The translations under genes were made by a program, and so were the position numbers. From the NCBI GenBank assembly GCA_020073165.1, contig JAIQFP010000005.1, positions 62,001-126,000 of the forward strand: 64,000 nt of DNA. The letters are read 5' to 3'. Positions 61,939-64,000 of the stretch are shown here, one piece after another; positions within the stretch are counted from its first letter, which is position 1, and every line of letters starts with the position of its first letter. Below the pieces are notes generated by a model, which was not told the DNA's origin, did no database searches, and worked only from the letters and a program-made list of their open reading frames with translations. Source of the stretch: Terriglobia bacterium. Lineage in GTDB: Bacteria; Acidobacteriota; Terriglobia; Terriglobales; Acidobacteriaceae.

Positions 61939-62634
61939 ATGCGTACGGTGATGATCCTGTGGTTGCTGACGGTGTTGGCGGGAGCTCAATCCACTCCGGC
62001 TGCTCCGCCGAGTGCTCAGCCTGCCCCGGCGGCTTCCACGGCGACCGCGAGTGAACTGACCATCCCCGCTGGCACCAAAGTTCCACTGGCGCTCAAGCAT
62101 GCCATCTCCACCAAGAGCGCCAAGGAGGGCGACGCGGTCTATGCGGAGACCACCTTTCCGGTGGTGCTAAACGATCGCGTCCTGATTCCCGCTGGTACCT
62201 ATGTGCAAGGAAAAATCAATCACGTGCAACGTGCGGGACGGGTCAAAGGGCGCGCCGAAGTCCTCATGCACTTCACCACTCTGATCTATCCCAGCGGTTA
62301 CACCGTGCTGCTACCCGGCTCAGTCGAGAATGCTCCCGGCGTCGATAAGACATCGGTCAAAGACGAAGAAGGCACCATCCAGGGGGACAGCCAGACGGGA
62401 GAGAAAGCCGGGACGGTCGCCGCATCAGCCGGAACCGGCGCCGTGATCGGCGGCCTGAGCCACGGTGGAAAAGGCGCCGCCATCGGCGCCGGCGTCGGGG
62501 GTGCGGTGGGCAGCGCCATCGCGCTGTTGTCGCGCGGCAATGATGTGAAACTGGACGCCGGCACCACGGTCGAGATGGTTATACAGCGGCCCGTGGTGTT
62601 GGACGCGAGTCGGATTCCTGCCAGCGTGAAGTAG
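61939..62634 (+). CDS. Exported glycine-zipper envelope protein
   Basis: A 231-residue protein with a signal peptide (1-17). A VirB10/TrbI-like beta region follows: IPAGTKVPLALKHAISTKSAKEGDAVYAET, then IPAGTYVQGKINHVQRAGRVKGRA. A glycine zipper GAVIGGLSHGGKGAAIGAGVGG lies at about 170-191. LDAGTTVEMVIQRPV ends the core. ATG 61939 has GGGAGG seven bases upstream. It is a paralogue of the partial gene at the right edge, which shares IPxG...VKGxVxxV and the zipper. It is probably an outer-membrane or periplasmic structural protein. Confidence 0.75.
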   Translation: MRTVMILWLLTVLAGAQSTPAAPPSAQPAPAASTATASELTIPAGTKVPLALKHAISTKSAKEGDAVYAETTFPVVLNDRVLIPAGTYVQGKINHVQRAGRVKGRAEVLMHFTTLIYPSGYTVLLPGSVENAPGVDKTSVKDEEGTIQGDSQTGEKAGTVAASAGTGAVIGGLSHGGKGAAIGAGVGGAVGSAIALLSRGNDVKLDAGTTVEMVIQRPVVLDASRIPASVK

Positions 62635-62649
62635 CCGGCGGCCGCATCG

Positions 62650-63372
62650 CTATCTCAGGGTGAACATCGCATTCACGTGCGCCGTCACCGTAATGGTCTG
62701 CGGGCTGAACTCTTCGGTCGGAGCCGGCACCGCCTGCGCGCTCATCCTTGCCATGGGCGCAACCATCGGCTGCATGACCCGCACATTTTCAAAAGTATCC
62801 ACCGAGGCATAGGAGAGCTCTCCCAGCGTGCGGCCACCCGCGCGGGCGACCGCGTTGGCCGAGTCCCGGGCCCGGCGGTAGGCATCTTCGACCGCCTTGG
62901 TCTTGGCTGCGTCCATGTCTTCCAGAGTGTATTGGATCGACTGGTTCTCGGTAATATCCGCGTCCGCCAGTTGCTGCAAGATGAGCGAAATCTTGGAGAA
63001 GTCCTTCAGCTTCAGCGATACGTTGGCATTCACCCGATACGCCACCAGCTTGCGCTTAGGAGTCTTGTAATCGTAGACCGGCTGCAGCGAGAAGTACCCG
63101 ATCTCGGCCGCCTTCGGTTCAATACCGTTCGCGCGCAGAATCTGGCGGATCTGCTCCGCCGATTTGGAGGCACGATCGTATGCCGCCCGTGAGGTGTCTT
63201 CCTGCGCGGAAATGTTGAATTGCAGCAGCGCAGTGTCAGGGTTCGCCTCGAATTTCCCATCCGCCCCGACAAAAACGGTGTTGGGCTGCGCCGTGACCGC
63301 AGGATGCTCCTGCCCCAAGCCAAACGAACTTGCCAGCAGTAGAAGCGTCAGTATTGCAACAAGAGTTTTCAT
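62650..63372 (-). CDS. SIMPL-domain periplasmic protein
   Basis: A 240-residue exported protein of the SIMPL/DUF541 (BP26-like) family. The signal peptide is residues 1-20. It has the strand NPDTALLQFNISAQEDTSRAAYDRASKSAEQI, KTPKRKLVAYRVNANVSLKLKDFSKISLILQQLADAD and the final TVTAHVNAMFTLR. Family members form oligomeric channels or stress-protective rings in the envelope. ATG 63372 with GAGAG upstream is chosen over an upstream TTG. It is convergent with the glycine-zipper gene, only 15 bp apart. Confidence 0.88.
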   Translation of the reverse strand: MKTLVAILTLLLLASSFGLGQEHPAVTAQPNTVFVGADGKFEANPDTALLQFNISAQEDTSRAAYDRASKSAEQIRQILRANGIEPKAAEIGYFSLQPVYDYKTPKRKLVAYRVNANVSLKLKDFSKISLILQQLADADITENQSIQYTLEDMDAAKTKAVEDAYRRARDSANAVARAGGRTLGELSYASVDTFENVRVMQPMVAPMARMSAQAVPAPTEEFSPQTITVTAHVNAMFTLR

Positions 63373-63556
63373 GATCTCTCTCCGTAATGACAACTAGAAC
63401 TTATACGCCTGTGTCGCCGCCACTACCAAGAACGCGCGGGAAGGCCGAATATGCGGGAGAAATCAAGCTGCAGGCAAGAAAAGGCATGGGCCTTCAATCC
63501 CATGCCTTTCGCTTCGTCAGAACCGGTTCCGCGACCAGCGGGCTGGCCACACAAAT

Positions 63557-64000
63557 TCAATGGGTGGGCACCTGCAGCGGATGGTCAAGGCGCACTTCCA
63601 GAACGGTGCCTTTGTCCAAGGTGAGGTTGCGGTCGGTCAGGAGTCCGGCCAGCGCACCCACCCCCGCGCCGACACCTGCGCCAATAGCCGCACCCTTGCC
63701 GCCGCCAGCGGCGGCGCCACCGGCCGCTCCCAGGCCGGCGCCCACCGCCGCCACTTCAATCTCCCGACGCTTGCTCATGCCTTTGCGCTCGATCTCGCCC
63801 TCGGCATCGGGCTGCTTGGCTGCGTGTTCTCCGGGCACGCCGGTTACAGTCGCGATTAACGGCATCTTGCCGTGGCCGGTGTCGATTTCGTCAAAGCTAA
63901 GCAGCATACGGGCATGCAGGCCCTGTTCCACAGAACTCACGTGGCCCTTCACTTTCTTGCCGCGCGGGATGGTGGAGCCATCGGGCGCCACCAAGTCTTC
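63557..64000 (-). CDS. Glycine-zipper envelope protein, N-terminus beyond the window
   Basis: The last 147 or so codons of a gene whose start lies past the right edge. The frame is open to the end (EDLVAPDGSTIPRGKKVKG...). It has SSVEQGLHARMLLSFDEIDTG and a glycine zipper GAGLGAAGGAAAGGG then GAAIGAGVGAGVGALAG. The end LDKGTVLEVRLDHPLQV parallels the LDAGTTVEMVIQRPV of the gene at 61939. It is a paralogue of that gene, with the SIMPL gene between them. Confidence 0.72.
   Translation of the reverse strand, partial: EDLVAPDGSTIPRGKKVKGHVSSVEQGLHARMLLSFDEIDTGHGKMPLIATVTGVPGEHAAKQPDAEGEIERKGMSKRREIEVAAVGAGLGAAGGAAAGGGKGAAIGAGVGAGVGALAGLLTDRNLTLDKGTVLEVRLDHPLQVPTH

Overview
The window is a 64 kb chromosomal segment of a GC-rich Gram-negative bacterium. 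Several traits fit Acidobacteriota (class Terriglobia or relatives): very large multihaem cytochromes, AMIN-domain and beta-barrel outer-membrane proteins, a Tat-exported vanadium haloperoxidase, SIMPL and glycine-zipper proteins, and short dispersed intergenic repeats. The phylum call is inferred from gene content, not from a marker gene. There is no rRNA, insertion sequence, phage or CRISPR array. Two tRNA genes, Leu(GAG) and Gln(CTG), are present.

Layout. 1-2.6 kb: a two-domain VOC protein overlapping an enoyl-CoA isomerase-like gene, then a glyoxalase II-like hydrolase. 2.6-6.9 kb: secG, tRNA-Leu and a reverse-strand glycolytic run gap-pgk-macro domain-tpiA. 7-12.2 kb: a PPOX-fold enzyme, an Arg/Gly-rich P-loop kinase-like protein, a chemoreceptor with a frame-shifted CZB domain, an isochorismatase-like hydrolase and a secreted protein. 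12.3-16 kb: a three-gene operon of a flavin halogenase-like enzyme and two FabH-like ketosynthases, one without the active-site Cys. 16.2-30.1 kb: the most striking region. It holds a membrane-anchored Fe-S/flavin oxidoreductase, a haem-b-like membrane protein, a secreted protein, an AMIN plus beta-barrel outer-membrane protein, a 31-haem and a 23-haem c-type cytochrome, and a divergent NtrB/NtrC-type two-component pair. 30.2-38.9 kb: tRNA-Gln, an acyltransferase, a vanadium haloperoxidase, a dihydroorotate dehydrogenase-like gene with pyruvate:ferredoxin oxidoreductase, and a DCC protein. 39-47.4 kb: an amidohydrolase, a porin, acetyl-CoA synthetase and an ECF sigma/anti-sigma pair. 47.8-52.2 kb: a second flavin halogenase-like gene, a small exported protein, a cation:proton antiporter and a zinc-ribbon protein. 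52.3-64 kb: rpsO-pnp, murA, a MurNAc-recycling group (murQ, a serine hydrolase, and a serine hydrolase-NamZ fusion) and a group of small envelope proteins.

How the parts may work together. The 16-30 kb region has the components expected of a route moving electrons between a soluble donor, the quinone pool, periplasmic multihaem wires and an outer-membrane porin. Both cytochrome genes have a TGG-N8-TTGCT sequence upstream, fitting a sigma-54 promoter, and the divergent response regulator has the GAFTGA loop of sigma-54 activators. The halogenase/ketosynthase operon looks like a small secondary-metabolite locus. PFOR, acetyl-CoA synthetase and the glycolytic genes describe central carbon flow around pyruvate and acetyl-CoA.
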